A stretch of DNA of 64,000 bases from the NCBI RefSeq assembly GCF_036511935.1, contig NZ_AP028878.1, forward strand, positions 2,852,001 through 2,916,000. Reading direction: 5' to 3'. The translations under genes were made by a program, and so were the position numbers. Numbering within the stretch: the first letter of the stretch is position 1; every line of letters begins with the position of its first letter. Shown here piece after piece: positions 30,286-42,270 of the stretch. The notes beneath the pieces are model-generated. The model saw only the letters and a list, made by a program, of their open reading frames with translations, made no database searches and had not been told where the DNA came from. This stretch comes from Marinobacter nanhaiticus D15-8W (GTDB lineage: Bacteria > Pseudomonadota > Gammaproteobacteria > Pseudomonadales > Oleiphilaceae).

Positions 30286-31659
30286 TTAAACGGACTGCCC
30301 AATCCAGTCCAGCTTATCCCGAAGCTTCACCACCTCGCCGATAACAATCAACGTTGGCGCTTTCACCTCGCTGGCCTCGACCTTTTCCACGATGGAATCG
30401 ATCTGCCCTGTCACGACTACCTGTTCCGGCGTGGTACCCTTGGAAACCAGTGCTACCGGCATATCCGCCGGCATCCCGTGGGCGACCAATTCCCGCACGA
30501 TAATCGGGAGGCCGACGAGGCCCATGTAAAACACCAGGGTCTGGTTGTTTTGAACGAAATCCTTCCACGGCAGGTCGCAGGTATCGTTCTTGAGATGGCC
30601 CGTTACAAAACGAACGGATTGCGCATAATCGCGGTGTGTTAGCGGAATGCCAGCATAGGCAGAGCAACCGGAGGCCGCCGTTATACCAGGCACCACCTGA
30701 AAGGCAACGCCAGCTTCGGCCAGGGTTTCTATTTCCTCGCCACCACGCCCGAAAATGAAAGGGTCCCCCCCTTTCAATCGGACCACGGTCCGCCCTTTCC
30801 TGGCCAGTTCCACCAGACGTTCGTTGATCTCATGCTGAGGCAGTGTGTGGTTCGAGCGCTGTTTGCCGACATGGATCATTTCGGCGTCGGCGCGGACACG
30901 CGCCAGGATTTCCCTCGATACCAAACGGTCGTATAGCACCACATCCGCTTGGGCGATAATTCGGAGGGCCTTGAGGGTCAGTAGGTCAGGATCGCCGGGA
31001 CCGGCGCCGACAAGGAAGACTTCGCCACGCCCCGAGCCTGACGCGGCCTTGCGGATCGCACTCTCAAGGGAATCGGACAAATCCGAGGCGGGCATTTGAT
31101 GCGCGCGGGCGACCAGGTTGCCATCCAACAACTGGTACCAGAAGCTCCGGCGCTGATGCGGCGTGGTCAGGCGGTCGGACAGATCGCCCTTACGCGTCAT
31201 CTGCTGGAGCACATTGCCCAACCCTTCCGGCAACAGCGTATCCAGCTTTTGCCGCAGCCAACTGGCTACCGTGGGCCAACGGCCCCCGGTATCGACGGTG
31301 ATGCGCAGCGGGCCCCGCTGGAGCGTCGCCGGAAACTGCACCTGCGCCCGGGGGTGATCCACCGGCGACCACACCGGCAAGCCTTCTTCCACCCGAGCAA
31401 TCCAAGCCGCATCATCTTCGACTACACCGGTATCGATCAACAGCAAGCCATAATCGGCCCCAACAAGGGGGGTACCGGCCGCGGGAATATCCGCCACGAC
31501 GCTCGAAGGGGGCGCCTCGTCGGGCAATTCATCGTGACCGATCCAGACAATGCGTGCACCCTGCTCCGCGCACGCGCGCGCCTTCGCCAACAAACGTGGG
31601 CCGATGCCAATACAACCGACGACCGGATGATCGATCCTGAGAGAAACCGTGAGGGTCAC
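30286..31659 (-). CDS. cysG: Sirohaem synthase CysG (trifunctional)
   Basis: 457 residues. The C-terminal half is a clear uroporphyrinogen-III methyltransferase ([61 protein letters not shown]). The N-terminal half is a divergent precorrin-2 dehydrogenase/sirohydrochlorin ferrochelatase: the usual GGG nucleotide motif reads GIGIG (residues 15-20 region), the catalytic Asp is kept (D101 in SPVD), and the position matching the phosphorylated Ser128 of Salmonella CysG is Thr124. It supplies sirohaem to CysI. First of the leftward group beyond serS; the gap to serS is 79 bp. Confidence 0.93.
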   Translation of the reverse strand: MTLTVSLRIDHPVVGCIGIGPRLLAKARACAEQGARIVWIGHDELPDEAPPSSVVADIPAAGTPLVGADYGLLLIDTGVVEDDAAWIARVEEGLPVWSPVDHPRAQVQFPATLQRGPLRITVDTGGRWPTVASWLRQKLDTLLPEGLGNVLQQMTRKGDLSDRLTTPHQRRSFWYQLLDGNLVARAHQMPASDLSDSLESAIRKAASGSGRGEVFLVGAGPGDPDLLTLKALRIIAQADVVLYDRLVSREILARVRADAEMIHVGKQRSNHTLPQHEINERLVELARKGRTVVRLKGGDPFIFGRGGEEIETLAEAGVAFQVVPGITAASGCSAYAGIPLTHRDYAQSVRFVTGHLKNDTCDLPWKDFVQNNQTLVFYMGLVGLPIIVRELVAHGMPADMPVALVSKGTTPEQVVVTGQIDSIVEKVEASEVKAPTLIVIGEVVKLRDKLDWIGQSV

Positions 31660-31738
31660 TGCAAACTCCTTAATGCCCTACCCTCGCTACGGCCGGCACG
31701 ATCGACCTTCAGCACGGTCGATCCCCGCGTCGAGGGCT

Positions 31739-33100
<1,362 letters not shown>

Positions 33101-33254
33101 TCATAGACTCCCTGGAATGTCGCCTGCATCCGTGCCTACCGGAAGCTGCCGCCTGGAACAGACTCCCAACCTACAGAGCGCGACGTTGCGCATAGTATAC
33201 CTTCAGGAATTTCATGTACCACCGGCACAGACGATATGCGGCGATGGATTTACG

Positions 33255-34622
33255 TCAGGACGACGCCTTGCCGGAATCCGGTGTATCGGAAGGATAACGC
33301 TGCTCGCTGGCCGCGGCGTTGCGGGCATCGAGCCAGTCCCGTTTTTCCCGCAGCTTGATCTCCAGGCCGCGCGGAACGGGTTGGTAATAACGTACTTTAG
33401 AAATCGCCTCCGGTAAATAGGCCTCCCCGGCGGCAAATGCATCAGGTTCGTCATGGGCGTAGCGGTATTCCTTACCGTGACCCATGGACTTGAGCAGTGA
33501 TGTCGGCGCATTACGCAGGTGAACCGGCACTTCGTAATCGGGCTGTTGGCGGATATCGGCCACGCAGCGGTTATAGGCGTTATACACCGCGTTGCTTTTC
33601 GGCGCCAAGGCCAGATAGGTCACCGCCTGCGCCAGCGCAAGCTCGCCTTCGGGGGACCCCAACCGTTCCTGGGTGTCCCAGGCGTCGAGTGTAAGGCGCA
33701 GGGCGCGGGGATCCGCATTGCCGATATCCTCACTGGCGATACGCACCAGGCGCCGGGCGACGTAGATTGGATCGCATCCGCCATCGAGCATGCGGCACAT
33801 CCAGTACAGCGAAGCGTCCGGGTCGGAACCCCGTACCGACTTGTGCAACGCGGAAATCTGATCGTAGAACACGTCGCCGCCTTTATCGAAACGGCGCAGG
33901 CTGGACTGCATGACCTGTTCCAGCATGTCTTCGGTCAGCTCGGCAATACCGTCTACTTCTTCTGCAAGGTCGGATGAGACTTCCAGAATATTCAGGGCGC
34001 GTCGGGCATCACCGTCTGCAGCGGCAGCAATCATCTCCAACAGAGGTTCAGGCACCCGGAGCTGACCATTCAGGCCATGCTCGCTCTCGAGTGCCCGCCG
34101 GAGCAGTCCTATCAATTCGTCCGGTTGCAAATGCTTGAGCACATAGACGCGCGTGCGGGACAGCAAGGCACTGTTGAGCTCGAAGGAAGGATTCTCGGTT
34201 GTGGCACCGACAAAAATAACGGTGCCGTCCTCGATATGCGGCAGGAAAGCGTCCTGCTGGCTCTTATTGAAACGATGGACCTCGTCCACAAACAGCAGCG
34301 TGTCGCGCCCCTCGACCTGCTTCCGGTTGCGGGCGCGCTCTACGGCATCACGGATATCCTTTACACCACTCAAAACGGCAGAGAGGCTTTCAAAGGTAAT
34401 ATCGGCGGTATCCGCCAGGAGCTTGGCAAACGTTGTTTTACCCACACCCGGCGGCCCCCAGAGGATCATCGAATGCAGTTGGCCATCTTCCACCGCCCGA
34501 CGTAGCGGCTTGCCCGGTCCAACCAGGTGCTGCTGGCCGGCGTATTCATCCAGGGTTCGCGGCCGCATTCGGGCCGCCAGCGGCTGGAAGCCGCGGGATT
34601 CCTCGAACAGGCCGCCTTGCAT
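33255..34622 (-). CDS. rarA: Replication-associated recombination protein RarA (MgsA)
   Basis: AAA+ ATPase of 455 residues acting at stalled replication forks and related to clamp-loader subunits. Walker A GPPGVGKT at 56-63, Walker [11 protein letters not shown], sensor-1 [10 protein letters not shown], and the C-terminal tetramerisation domain with [15 protein letters not shown] and [11 protein letters not shown]. The ATG overlaps the lolA stop by one base (TAATG), so it is co-translated with lolA. Confidence 0.95.
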   Translation of the reverse strand: MQGGLFEESRGFQPLAARMRPRTLDEYAGQQHLVGPGKPLRRAVEDGQLHSMILWGPPGVGKTTFAKLLADTADITFESLSAVLSGVKDIRDAVERARNRKQVEGRDTLLFVDEVHRFNKSQQDAFLPHIEDGTVIFVGATTENPSFELNSALLSRTRVYVLKHLQPDELIGLLRRALESEHGLNGQLRVPEPLLEMIAAAADGDARRALNILEVSSDLAEEVDGIAELTEDMLEQVMQSSLRRFDKGGDVFYDQISALHKSVRGSDPDASLYWMCRMLDGGCDPIYVARRLVRIASEDIGNADPRALRLTLDAWDTQERLGSPEGELALAQAVTYLALAPKSNAVYNAYNRCVADIRQQPDYEVPVHLRNAPTSLLKSMGHGKEYRYAHDEPDAFAAGEAYLPEAISKVRYYQPVPRGLEIKLREKRDWLDARNAAASEQRYPSDTPDSGKASS

Positions 34623-35269
34623 TACTGGGCACTCGTAATGACGTCCACCGAGTCCGGATAATCCATCTCGAAGACCTCGTTGGACACGGGCTCGTTCACC
34701 TTGACGTCCTGAAAGCTGAGGATGCTGACCTGGTCCAGCGAATCACGTAGCCGCATCTCGCTAAGGACACCATCGCGGAAGCGCAGGCGCAGGGAAAGGA
34801 ACAGGGAATCCGGATTCTTCGGCTCGAGGATAAACTCTTCGCCCATTGAGGCGCCTTCAGGACGGGACACGCTGTAGGCTTCCTCAAGGTGATCAACCTG
34901 ACCGCTGAGCAGCAACGCCGGGGTCGATGTCATCTGCTCATCCATGGGCTTGATAGTCACCTGCTCCAGATCGGGGTCATATACCTCGACCTTCTCGCCG
35001 TCGGCCACGATAGTCTGGGCAAAAGGCGTCTCCGCTTTCCAATAGAACAACCCCGGGCGCTTTGCCTTGAGCTCGCCACGGGATTCCTGGACCTTATTGC
35101 CAGTACCGTCCACGACAATCTGGATAAAATCCGCCTGATACGAACGGTACTGTTTCAGCTTCTCGGCCAGCGCCTGGGTCGCGGAAGTATCCGCCATCGC
35201 GGCCGATACCAAGGCGAAGCTGATAACCAGTACGCCGGTGAGGCGTGCAAGGAAGGTTCTCATGCGCAC
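34622..35269 (-). CDS. lolA: Outer-membrane lipoprotein carrier LolA
   Basis: Periplasmic chaperone that accepts lipoproteins from LolCDE and hands them to LolB. About 215 residues: signal peptide [17 protein letters not shown], then the LolA fold with [14 protein letters not shown] and [14 protein letters not shown]. The start is ambiguous: AGGAG at 35280-35276 is 6 bases before GTG 35269 (used here) and 12 before ATG 35263; TTG 35275 is too close. The ribosome site lies over the ftsK stop codon, so lolA translation is probably coupled to ftsK. Confidence 0.93.
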   Translation of the reverse strand: MRMRTFLARLTGVLVISFALVSAAMADTSATQALAEKLKQYRSYQADFIQIVVDGTGNKVQESRGELKAKRPGLFYWKAETPFAQTIVADGEKVEVYDPDLEQVTIKPMDEQMTSTPALLLSGQVDHLEEAYSVSRPEGASMGEEFILEPKNPDSLFLSLRLRFRDGVLSEMRLRDSLDQVSILSFQDVKVNEPVSNEVFEMDYPDSVDVITSAQ

Positions 35270-35278
35270 AAACAACTC

Positions 35279-37870
35279 CTAATCTCGCGGGGGTGGCGGC
35301 GCCAGGACTTCCCGGGCACCGTTATGGCCGGCGGCACTGACCACGCCGGAGGCCTCCATGGCATCAACCAGATTGGCCGCCCGGTTGTAGCCGATCTTGA
35401 ACTTTCTTTGCACCGAAGAAATGGACACCCGACGCCCTTCCGTAACGAAGGCCACAGCCTCATCGTAGAGCGCGTCGCCCTCGCTATCGCCACCGCCTTC
35501 GGACAAGCTGGGCACACCGGGCAGGCTCTCACCCTCAGCGCCGCTCAGCACGTCGTCGACATAGACCGGCTCGCCCCGCTCCTTCCAGGCGCTGACAATA
35601 CGATGCACCTCGTCATCGTCGACAAAGGCACCGTGGACACGTACCGGCAGTCCGGATCCCGGCGGGAGATAAAGCATGTCACCATGGCCCAACAGCTGCT
35701 CCGCACCGCCTTGGTCAAGCACCGTACGGGAATCGATCTTGGACTGGACGGAGAAGGAAATCCGGGTCGGGATGTTGGCCTTGATCAGGCCGGTGATGAC
35801 GTCGACAGACGGCCGCTGGGTTGCCAGGATCAGGTGGATACCGGCCGCTCGCGCCTTCTGGGCGATCCGGGCAATCAACTCTTCCACCTTCTTGCCGACG
35901 ATCATCATCATGTCGGCAAACTCGTCGATCACCACCACGATGAACGGCAGTGGCTCCAGTTCGGGCCGAGCCTGCTCGTCGTTATCGAGGTACTCATCGG
36001 GTTTCCAAAGCGGGTCGACTATCGGCTCACCGGCTTCCGCGGCATCTTTCACCTTGCGGTTGAAACCCGCCAGGTTACGCACGCCGAGCGCAGCCATCAG
36101 TCGATACCGGCGTTCCATTTCCGCTACGCACCAGCGCAATGCGTTGGCTGCCTCCTTCATATCGGTAACGACCGGGGCAAGAAGGTGCGGGATGCCGTCG
36201 TAGATACTCAGTTCGAGCATCTTCGGGTCGACCATGATAAAGCGGACCTCATCGGGTGTAGCCTTGAGCAGCATGCTCAGGATCATGGCGTTCACGCCGA
36301 CGGATTTACCGGAACCGGTGGTACCCGCCACCAACAGATGAGGCATCTTTCCGAGATTGGCCGTCATCGGATTGCCACCAATGTCGTTACCCAGTGCCAG
36401 GGTCAGTGGCGACGACGACTCCTCGTAGGTCTTGGACGAGAGCACCTCGCGAAGGCGAACCATCTCCCGTTCTTCGTTGGGAATCTCGATACCGACCACA
36501 GATTTGCCGGGAATAACCTCGACCACACGCACGCTGATAACCGCCAATGAGCGCGCCAGGTCTTTCGCCAGGTTTGAAATGCGACTGACCTTCACGCCCG
36601 GTGCAGGCTTGATCTCGAACCGGGTAATGACCGGGCCGGGATTGACTTCGACAACTTCGACGCTGACACCAAAATCGGACAGTTTCTCCTCGAGCAACTG
36701 CGACATGTGCTCGAGGGACTCCTTGGAGTAGCCCTTCTTCTTGTTGGGATCAGCCGGATCCAGCAGGGTGAGCGGAGGTATCGCACTTTCGATGTCGTCA
36801 AACAGCGAGGGCTGACGCTCTTTGTCGGTTGGTTTGCGCGCTTCTTCCTTTCGCTTGAACGGGGAAATTCGGACAGCCTTGGCTTCGGGCTCCGGCTTTT
36901 CCGGCTTCGGGGCAGGTTTGGCTGCGGTACGCACTGGCGCAGACTCGTTTGCAGAGAATCCGCCATCGATGGTGCCATCGAAGTTATCCGTGGCGGCCAA
37001 ACCGTCCATACTCGGCTCAATACGCGCGGGTAGTGGCTCCGGCACGAAACCCGAATCATCCTTGCGCCTGAAGAGCCTCTTGAAACGTGCAAGCAGCGAT
37101 GGCTTATCCTCGGCAGCTACCCGGTCATTCACGACCGGTGGCTCGCGCCGCGGCTCCGGCGCCTTGGGTTCCGGCTTGACGGGTTTGGGCTCTTCCTCCG
37201 AGTCGTCTCCGCGAGTATCGAACTGTGTCTTGATCCAGTCCACGAACTGCAACGTGTTCGAGCCCAGCAAGTCCATCAGCCGGAACCAGGAGAGGCCGCT
37301 GAATACCGTCAGCGCAAACAGGAATATGGCGACGAGCAGCAGGGTCGCCGCGGGCAGATTGAAGGCACCGACCATAGCCTCGGATACTTCCCTACCCAGC
37401 ACGCCACCCGCACTGGAATCCAGTCCCATGATGGAGTACATCGACAGTAGACTGGTGGCGCTGAGCAGGATTAACAGGAAACCGCCAAAACGCAGCGTAA
37501 ACAGAGGCCAGTGAAGATCGAGCGGATCGTTGCGATGCTTGACCAGGAGGAAAGCATAGAACCCGACCATGACGGGGAACAGGAAGCCCATCTGACCAAA
37601 GAATTCCGTCAGAAGGCTGGCGATCCAGGCGCCGGTGCGACCTGCGTAATTCGTGACCTGCTCATCATGGCTGACGCTGACCCAGCCGGGATCCGCCGGG
37701 CTGTAGCTCACCAGCGCCATCATCAGGTAAATACACAGGGCGACAAGGGCTATCAGCGCGCCTTCGCGGCCACCCTGGGCCAACAGTCTACGGAAACGCT
37801 GCTGCTTCTCCGTCAGCTGAGTCTCTTTTTTGGCTTTCTTGCGTTCAGACATTGACTGGCTACGGCTCAT
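35279..37870 (-). CDS. ftsK: DNA translocase FtsK
   Basis: Septal DNA pump that sorts chromosome dimers with XerCD. 863 residues: four N-terminal membrane helices (about 35-195), a short Pro/Lys/Glu-rich linker (about 215-350, much shorter than in E. coli), an alpha/beta motor domain with Walker A GTTGSGKS (about 516-523) and Walker [12 protein letters not shown], and a winged-helix gamma domain at the C-terminus ([21 protein letters not shown]) that reads KOPS sequences. Leads the ftsK-lolA-rarA group. Confidence 0.96.
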   Translation of the reverse strand: MSRSQSMSERKKAKKETQLTEKQQRFRRLLAQGGREGALIALVALCIYLMMALVSYSPADPGWVSVSHDEQVTNYAGRTGAWIASLLTEFFGQMGFLFPVMVGFYAFLLVKHRNDPLDLHWPLFTLRFGGFLLILLSATSLLSMYSIMGLDSSAGGVLGREVSEAMVGAFNLPAATLLLVAIFLFALTVFSGLSWFRLMDLLGSNTLQFVDWIKTQFDTRGDDSEEEPKPVKPEPKAPEPRREPPVVNDRVAAEDKPSLLARFKRLFRRKDDSGFVPEPLPARIEPSMDGLAATDNFDGTIDGGFSANESAPVRTAAKPAPKPEKPEPEAKAVRISPFKRKEEARKPTDKERQPSLFDDIESAIPPLTLLDPADPNKKKGYSKESLEHMSQLLEEKLSDFGVSVEVVEVNPGPVITRFEIKPAPGVKVSRISNLAKDLARSLAVISVRVVEVIPGKSVVGIEIPNEEREMVRLREVLSSKTYEESSSPLTLALGNDIGGNPMTANLGKMPHLLVAGTTGSGKSVGVNAMILSMLLKATPDEVRFIMVDPKMLELSIYDGIPHLLAPVVTDMKEAANALRWCVAEMERRYRLMAALGVRNLAGFNRKVKDAAEAGEPIVDPLWKPDEYLDNDEQARPELEPLPFIVVVIDEFADMMMIVGKKVEELIARIAQKARAAGIHLILATQRPSVDVITGLIKANIPTRISFSVQSKIDSRTVLDQGGAEQLLGHGDMLYLPPGSGLPVRVHGAFVDDDEVHRIVSAWKERGEPVYVDDVLSGAEGESLPGVPSLSEGGGDSEGDALYDEAVAFVTEGRRVSISSVQRKFKIGYNRAANLVDAMEASGVVSAAGHNGAREVLAPPPPRD

Positions 37871-37903
37871 CTCGGAGCAGGCTTCCCCTCTCGTTACTAT
37901 CTT

Positions 37904-37943
37904 CTCAGCGATATCGTCTCACCGATATCGCCTCAGCGACCGC
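37904..37943. repeat. Short imperfect tandem repeat upstream of ftsK
   Basis: Three adjoining 12-14-mers: CTCAGCGATATCGT, CTCACCGATATCGC, CTCAGCGACCGC. They contain GATATC cores and lie in the 88-bp gap between metZ and ftsK. This could be slippage or a regulator site. Confidence 0.45.
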
Positions 37944-37958
37944 CTCGGTACATGGCGG

Positions 37959-39182
37959 CTACTGCCCCAGGGCATCCAGCCCGCGGGACAAATCGGCCTT
38001 CAGATCGTCGATATCTTCCAGGCCCACTGATACACGAATCAGGTTTTCCGTAATACCGGCCCGTTCCTTGTCTTCCGGAGAAAGACGACCGTGTGTCGTC
38101 GTCGCCGGATGGGTGATCGTGGTTTTCACGTCCCCCAGGTTTGCCGTTATGGAAATAATCTGCGTGGCATCGATGACCCGCCAGGCTGCCTCACGCTCAC
38201 CTTTAACCTGAAACGAAACGACGCCACCAAATCCCTTCTGCTGCCGGGCAGCGAGCTCATGCTGGGGATGGGTTTCCAGCCCAGCATAGAACACCTTCCC
38301 CACCGAAGGATGCTGTTCCAGCCACCGGGCCAACTCTAACGCATTAGCACAGTGGGCACGCATACGGATTGGTAAGGTTTCCAGGCCCTTAAGGAAGACC
38401 CAGGCGTTGAATGGACTGAGGGTCGGTCCGGCTGAACGGAGGAAGCCGTAGACCTCTTCCATCAACTTGTCCGACCCAACCACGACGCCGCCAACACAGC
38501 GACCCTGGCCATCCAGATACTTGGTTGCCGAATGAATCACGATATCCGCGCCCAGCTCGAACGGACGCTGCAGTACCGGTGTACAGAAACAATTATCCAC
38601 CACGAACAACGCGTCGTTGCGGTGGGACAGTTCCGCGAGCGCCTCCAGATCCGCAACTTCGCAAAGCGGGTTGGACGGAGTCTCCAGAAACAGCATCCGC
38701 GTCTCAGGCCGTATTGCCGCGGCCCACCCATCCAGGTCCGTCAGCCCGACGAAGGTGGTCTCTACCCCGAAACGGGCCAGATACTTCTGGAACAGGACGT
38801 TGGTGGTGCCAAAAACGCCACGCGAACAGACAACGTGATCGCCACTTTGCAGCAACGCCATGCAGGTGCTCAAGATTGCGGCCATGCCCGAAGCGGTCGC
38901 CACAGCCCGTTCTCCACCTTCCATCGCGGCAATACGGGCCTCGAATGCCTGCACTGTAGGATTGGTGAAGCGCGAATAGATGTTCCCCGGCTCATCGCCA
39001 CCGAATCGCGCCGCCGCCTGGGCGGCGCTGCCGTAGACAAAGCTCGACGTAGGGAATATCGCATCGCTGTGCTCGAGCTGTTCGGTACGGATCTGCCCTG
39101 CCCTCACGGCCAGGGTATCGACAGAGACGCCCTCGAGATCGGACTCGGGAATGCGAACGTGCTCGTCGCGTATCTTGGTCAT
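37959..39182 (-). CDS. metZ: O-succinylhomoserine sulfhydrylase
   Basis: PLP enzyme of the Cys/Met gamma-family that makes homocysteine directly from O-succinylhomoserine and sulfide. 407 residues with the Schiff-base lysine K221 in IHSATKYLDGQGRC, PLP-phosphate contacts (ATASGMAAI) and the C-terminal THGRLSPEDKERAGITENLIRVS segment typical of the family (given here as two parts). It follows purF by 15 bp, as in Pseudomonas, so is likely co-transcribed. It uses sulfide from CysI and feeds MetH. Confidence 0.94.
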   Translation of the reverse strand: MTKIRDEHVRIPESDLEGVSVDTLAVRAGQIRTEQLEHSDAIFPTSSFVYGSAAQAAARFGGDEPGNIYSRFTNPTVQAFEARIAAMEGGERAVATASGMAAILSTCMALLQSGDHVVCSRGVFGTTNVLFQKYLARFGVETTFVGLTDLDGWAAAIRPETRMLFLETPSNPLCEVADLEALAELSHRNDALFVVDNCFCTPVLQRPFELGADIVIHSATKYLDGQGRCVGGVVVGSDKLMEEVYGFLRSAGPTLSPFNAWVFLKGLETLPIRMRAHCANALELARWLEQHPSVGKVFYAGLETHPQHELAARQQKGFGGVVSFQVKGEREAAWRVIDATQIISITANLGDVKTTITHPATTTHGRLSPEDKERAGITENLIRVSVGLEDIDDLKADLSRGLDALGQ

Positions 39183-39197
39183 CAGCTACGGTTCCGT

Positions 39198-40721
39198 TCA
39201 GTCTTCGTCGTTATGAAGATCGATAATGCCATTGTCGGTCGCCATTTCCGGATTCTTCTTGGCCTTACCGCTCTCGCTACGCTGATCTTCAAGGTTGGCC
39301 AGGTACGTCGCGTCAATGTCGCCGGTGATGTAGTTGCCGTCGAATACCGAACACTCCCAGGCCTCGATCTCCGGGTTCACATCGCTGACACAGGTGATCA
39401 GGTCCTCAAGGTCCTGATAGACGAGCCAGTCGGCTCCAATCAGGTCCTGAATCTCTTCCACCGTACGGCCATGGGCGATCAACTCACCTGCCGCCGGCAT
39501 GTCGATGCCATAGACGTTGGGATAACGGACAGGCGGCGCGGCTGACGCGAAGTAGACCTTACGCGCACCCGCATCCCGGGCCATTTGCACGATTTCCTCA
39601 CAGGTGGTGCCGCGCACGATAGAGTCGTCCACAAGCATGACGTTCTTGCCCTTGAACTCCAGGTCGATGGGGTTCAGCTTCTGGCGCACCGATTTCTTGC
39701 GCATCTTCTGGCCCGGCATGATGAAAGTCCGGCCAATGTAGCGATTCTTGATAAAGCCTTCCCGGAACTTTACACCCAGGCGGTGGGCCATCTGCATGGC
39801 CGAAGTCCGGCTGGTATCGGGGATGGGCATTACTACGTCGATATCGTGCTCAGGACGTTCACGCAGCACCTTGTCCGCAAGGGTCTCACCCATGCGCAAA
39901 CGCGCCTTATAGACGGATACCTTGTCGAGGATGGTATCGGGGCGGGCGAAATAGACGTGTTCGAAAATACACGGGATCAGATGCGGCTTCGGCGCACACT
40001 GCTGGGTGTAGAGCGTCCCGTCGGTTTCGATGTAGACCGCCTCGCCCGGGGCGATATCACGTACGAGCTTGAAGCCGGCGGCATTGAGGGCCACGCTTTC
40101 GGACGCAATCATGTATTCCTTGCCGACCTCAGTCTCACGCACGCCGTAGCATGCCGGGCGAATGCCGTTCGGATCGCGGAACCCAACGATACCGTAACCG
40201 GTCACCATCGCAATGACGGCATAGGCACCACGACAGCGTTCGTGCACGGCGCTGACGGCGGCGAAGATTTCATCCTTGGTCGGATTCAGTTTGCCCAGTT
40301 TCTGCAGTTCGTGGGCAAAGACGTTGAGCAGGACCTCTGAGTCGGAATTAGTGTTGATATGACGCAGGTCCGTACGAAACAGGTCTCGGCTCAACTCGTC
40401 GGCATTGGTCAGGTTGCCGTTGTGGGCGAGCGTAATACCGTATGGGCTGTTCACGTAGAACGGCTGGGCCTCGGCGGAACTGGCGCTGCCCGCGGTAGGG
40501 TAACGAACATGACCGATACCCACGTTACCTACCAACCGGCGCATGTGGCGGGTACGGAATACATCCCGCACCAACCCATTATCCTTGCGTAGGTAAAAGC
40601 GGTCGTCCTGGAAAGTTACAATGCCGGCCGCATCCTGCCCCCGGTGTTGAAGGACCGTCAACGCATCATAGAGCGTCTGGTTGACGTTTGAGGTACTTAC
40701 GATACCGACAATGCCACACAT
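39198..40721 (-). CDS. purF: Amidophosphoribosyltransferase
   Basis: First committed step of purine synthesis. 507 residues; Cys2 (MCGIVGIVS) is the glutaminase nucleophile exposed after Met removal, so there is no propeptide. The PRTase half has the PRPP loop [13 protein letters not shown] and the flexible [12 protein letters not shown] region. The C-terminus ends in an acidic tail. It begins 6 bp after the cvpA stop, forming the classical cvpA-purF pair. Confidence 0.97.
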   Translation of the reverse strand: MCGIVGIVSTSNVNQTLYDALTVLQHRGQDAAGIVTFQDDRFYLRKDNGLVRDVFRTRHMRRLVGNVGIGHVRYPTAGSASSAEAQPFYVNSPYGITLAHNGNLTNADELSRDLFRTDLRHINTNSDSEVLLNVFAHELQKLGKLNPTKDEIFAAVSAVHERCRGAYAVIAMVTGYGIVGFRDPNGIRPACYGVRETEVGKEYMIASESVALNAAGFKLVRDIAPGEAVYIETDGTLYTQQCAPKPHLIPCIFEHVYFARPDTILDKVSVYKARLRMGETLADKVLRERPEHDIDVVMPIPDTSRTSAMQMAHRLGVKFREGFIKNRYIGRTFIMPGQKMRKKSVRQKLNPIDLEFKGKNVMLVDDSIVRGTTCEEIVQMARDAGARKVYFASAAPPVRYPNVYGIDMPAAGELIAHGRTVEEIQDLIGADWLVYQDLEDLITCVSDVNPEIEAWECSVFDGNYITGDIDATYLANLEDQRSESGKAKKNPEMATDNGIIDLHNDED

Positions 40722-40727
40722 GGGTGT

Positions 40728-41306
40728 TTACTTCTCCGATACAGATAGCTTGATATTCTGCCCGACAGCACCTGTTTCCAGTTGCACCGCCGTCGCGGAA
40801 TCATTTTCCGCAGGACCCAGAAAACGCTCGAACTCATCGCCCAGCATGCGCCGGGACCACTGCTCCACGACTGCAAGCCGGCTGATCATCACCGACTGCT
40901 GCCACCAGGTATCCTGGGACAAGGGCGTATAGCGCACGAATGCGATGGCCACGATGACCACCACCAGCCCACGCAACAGGCCAAAACCCATACCGAGTAC
41001 ACGATCGGTCGCCGACAGGCCGGTGGCCTTCACCAGTTGACCGATCATGTTGTTGATCACGGCACCTACGATGAGGGTACCAAAAAACAGGATCCCAAAT
41101 GCGGCAATCAAACGCACCAACGGCGTCTCGACGGTACTTTCGAGTAGGGATTGCATTTGCGGGTGGAAAGTGCGCGCGATGATGAAGGCACCGATCCAGG
41201 TCACCAGGGATAGCGCCTCCCTGACGAACCCACGTTTCAGGCTGATCAGGGTCGAAACAGCAATAATGGTGATGATGACCCAGTCAATCCAGATCAGCGC
41301 GTTCAT
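40728..41306 (-). CDS. cvpA: CvpA family membrane protein
   Basis: 192 residues with four predicted helices (about 5-25, 30-48, 66-88, 102-124), the first starting LIWIDWVIITIIAVSTL, followed by a soluble C-terminal tail. Named for colicin V production in E. coli; linked to envelope integrity in later work, but its activity is unknown. Immediately upstream of purF and probably in one mRNA with dedD, 108 bp further upstream. Confidence 0.9.
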   Translation of the reverse strand: MNALIWIDWVIITIIAVSTLISLKRGFVREALSLVTWIGAFIIARTFHPQMQSLLESTVETPLVRLIAAFGILFFGTLIVGAVINNMIGQLVKATGLSATDRVLGMGFGLLRGLVVVIVAIAFVRYTPLSQDTWWQQSVMISRLAVVEQWSRRMLGDEFERFLGPAENDSATAVQLETGAVGQNIKLSVSEK

Positions 41307-41414
41307 TCTCGACCCAACAAGGAAATTCAGAAGCGCGGATTCTATCAGGAAACCGGGTTACACCAAACCTTGGCGACCTAAAACAGGCACCGGTATATCA
41401 GGAAGCCCCGAGTC

Positions 41415-42113
41415 CTAACTGTCGCCTTCCATCACCAGGCTATTCAGGGAAAAGGACTTATCCAGCCTGGATTTTGCGGACTTGGCTTCTTGCTCGGAAA
41501 CGAACGGACCAGAGAATACGCGGGTCAGGGTCATATCGCCGCGCTCAACGCTCTGGGTATAGGCGGCATAGCCTTTTTCGCGCACCTTGTCACGCAGCCG
41601 AGTGGCGTTGTCGGCGTTGCCGAAACTACCTAACTGCACCAACCAGGCACCCTCGAGAGCGCGGGAATACTCGACACCCTCCTCAGTCTTGGCTGACGTT
41701 CCGGGGTTCGCAGACTGCGTAGGTTGTGTGGTTTTGGCAGGTGCTGGAGGGGGTTCCGGCCGAGGTTCGCTAACCGCGACAGGCTGTTGTTCCGGCGCAG
41801 ATGCAGATTCCGGCGCAGACGTACTCTCTGGAGCAGGTGCTTCGACCGCCACCGGCTCACTCATGGCGTCGGTAGCAGTTGGCTGATTAGCTGCCGGGGA
41901 CTCTTCAAGGGTAAACGCGGGCGATTGTTCTAACGGGGCCGGCTGATCGGCAGACTCGTTCACGTCGACAGATGGAAACGCAGGTTCTTCAGGTAATTCG
42001 ATAGTCTTGGAAGTGCGCTCGGTGTGCGGTTCGTCAAACAGCATCGGAACAAAGATAACGGCCAGTGAAATCAGTACCAGGGCACCAACAATACGCTGCT
42101 TCAATCCATCCAC
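41415..42113 (-). CDS. dedD: SPOR-domain protein DedD
   Basis: 232 residues: one N-terminal membrane helix (IVGALVLISLAVIFVPMLF), a long Pro/Ala/Glu-rich periplasmic linker (about 35-150), and a C-terminal SPOR domain (AWLVQLGSFGNADNATRLRDKV) that binds denuded peptidoglycan at the septum. A non-essential cell-division protein in E. coli. Its place between folC and cvpA is the conserved order. Confidence 0.92.
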   Translation of the reverse strand: MDGLKQRIVGALVLISLAVIFVPMLFDEPHTERTSKTIELPEEPAFPSVDVNESADQPAPLEQSPAFTLEESPAANQPTATDAMSEPVAVEAPAPESTSAPESASAPEQQPVAVSEPRPEPPPAPAKTTQPTQSANPGTSAKTEEGVEYSRALEGAWLVQLGSFGNADNATRLRDKVREKGYAAYTQSVERGDMTLTRVFSGPFVSEQEAKSAKSRLDKSFSLNSLVMEGDS

Positions 42114-42270
42114 AGGAAGCTGTCCTCTGCGTTGGGGGAGATTCTGACCGGATACTAACGTTAGCCGCTATGGAACACAAAGCCTCATAGCCAGAATGAA
42201 TGATGTTTAAGGAAGATATCGGCGATAAATTATTAAATTTGTTCGCTTTTGTTTTCCGACGAACCGTTTG

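Noticed and set aside
34889..36550. A 553-codon open frame antisense to lolA and ftsK
   Set aside because: It lies opposite two well-identified genes, resembles no protein, is rich in His/Arg/Asp in a pattern produced by GC-rich complement reading, and has no ribosome site.
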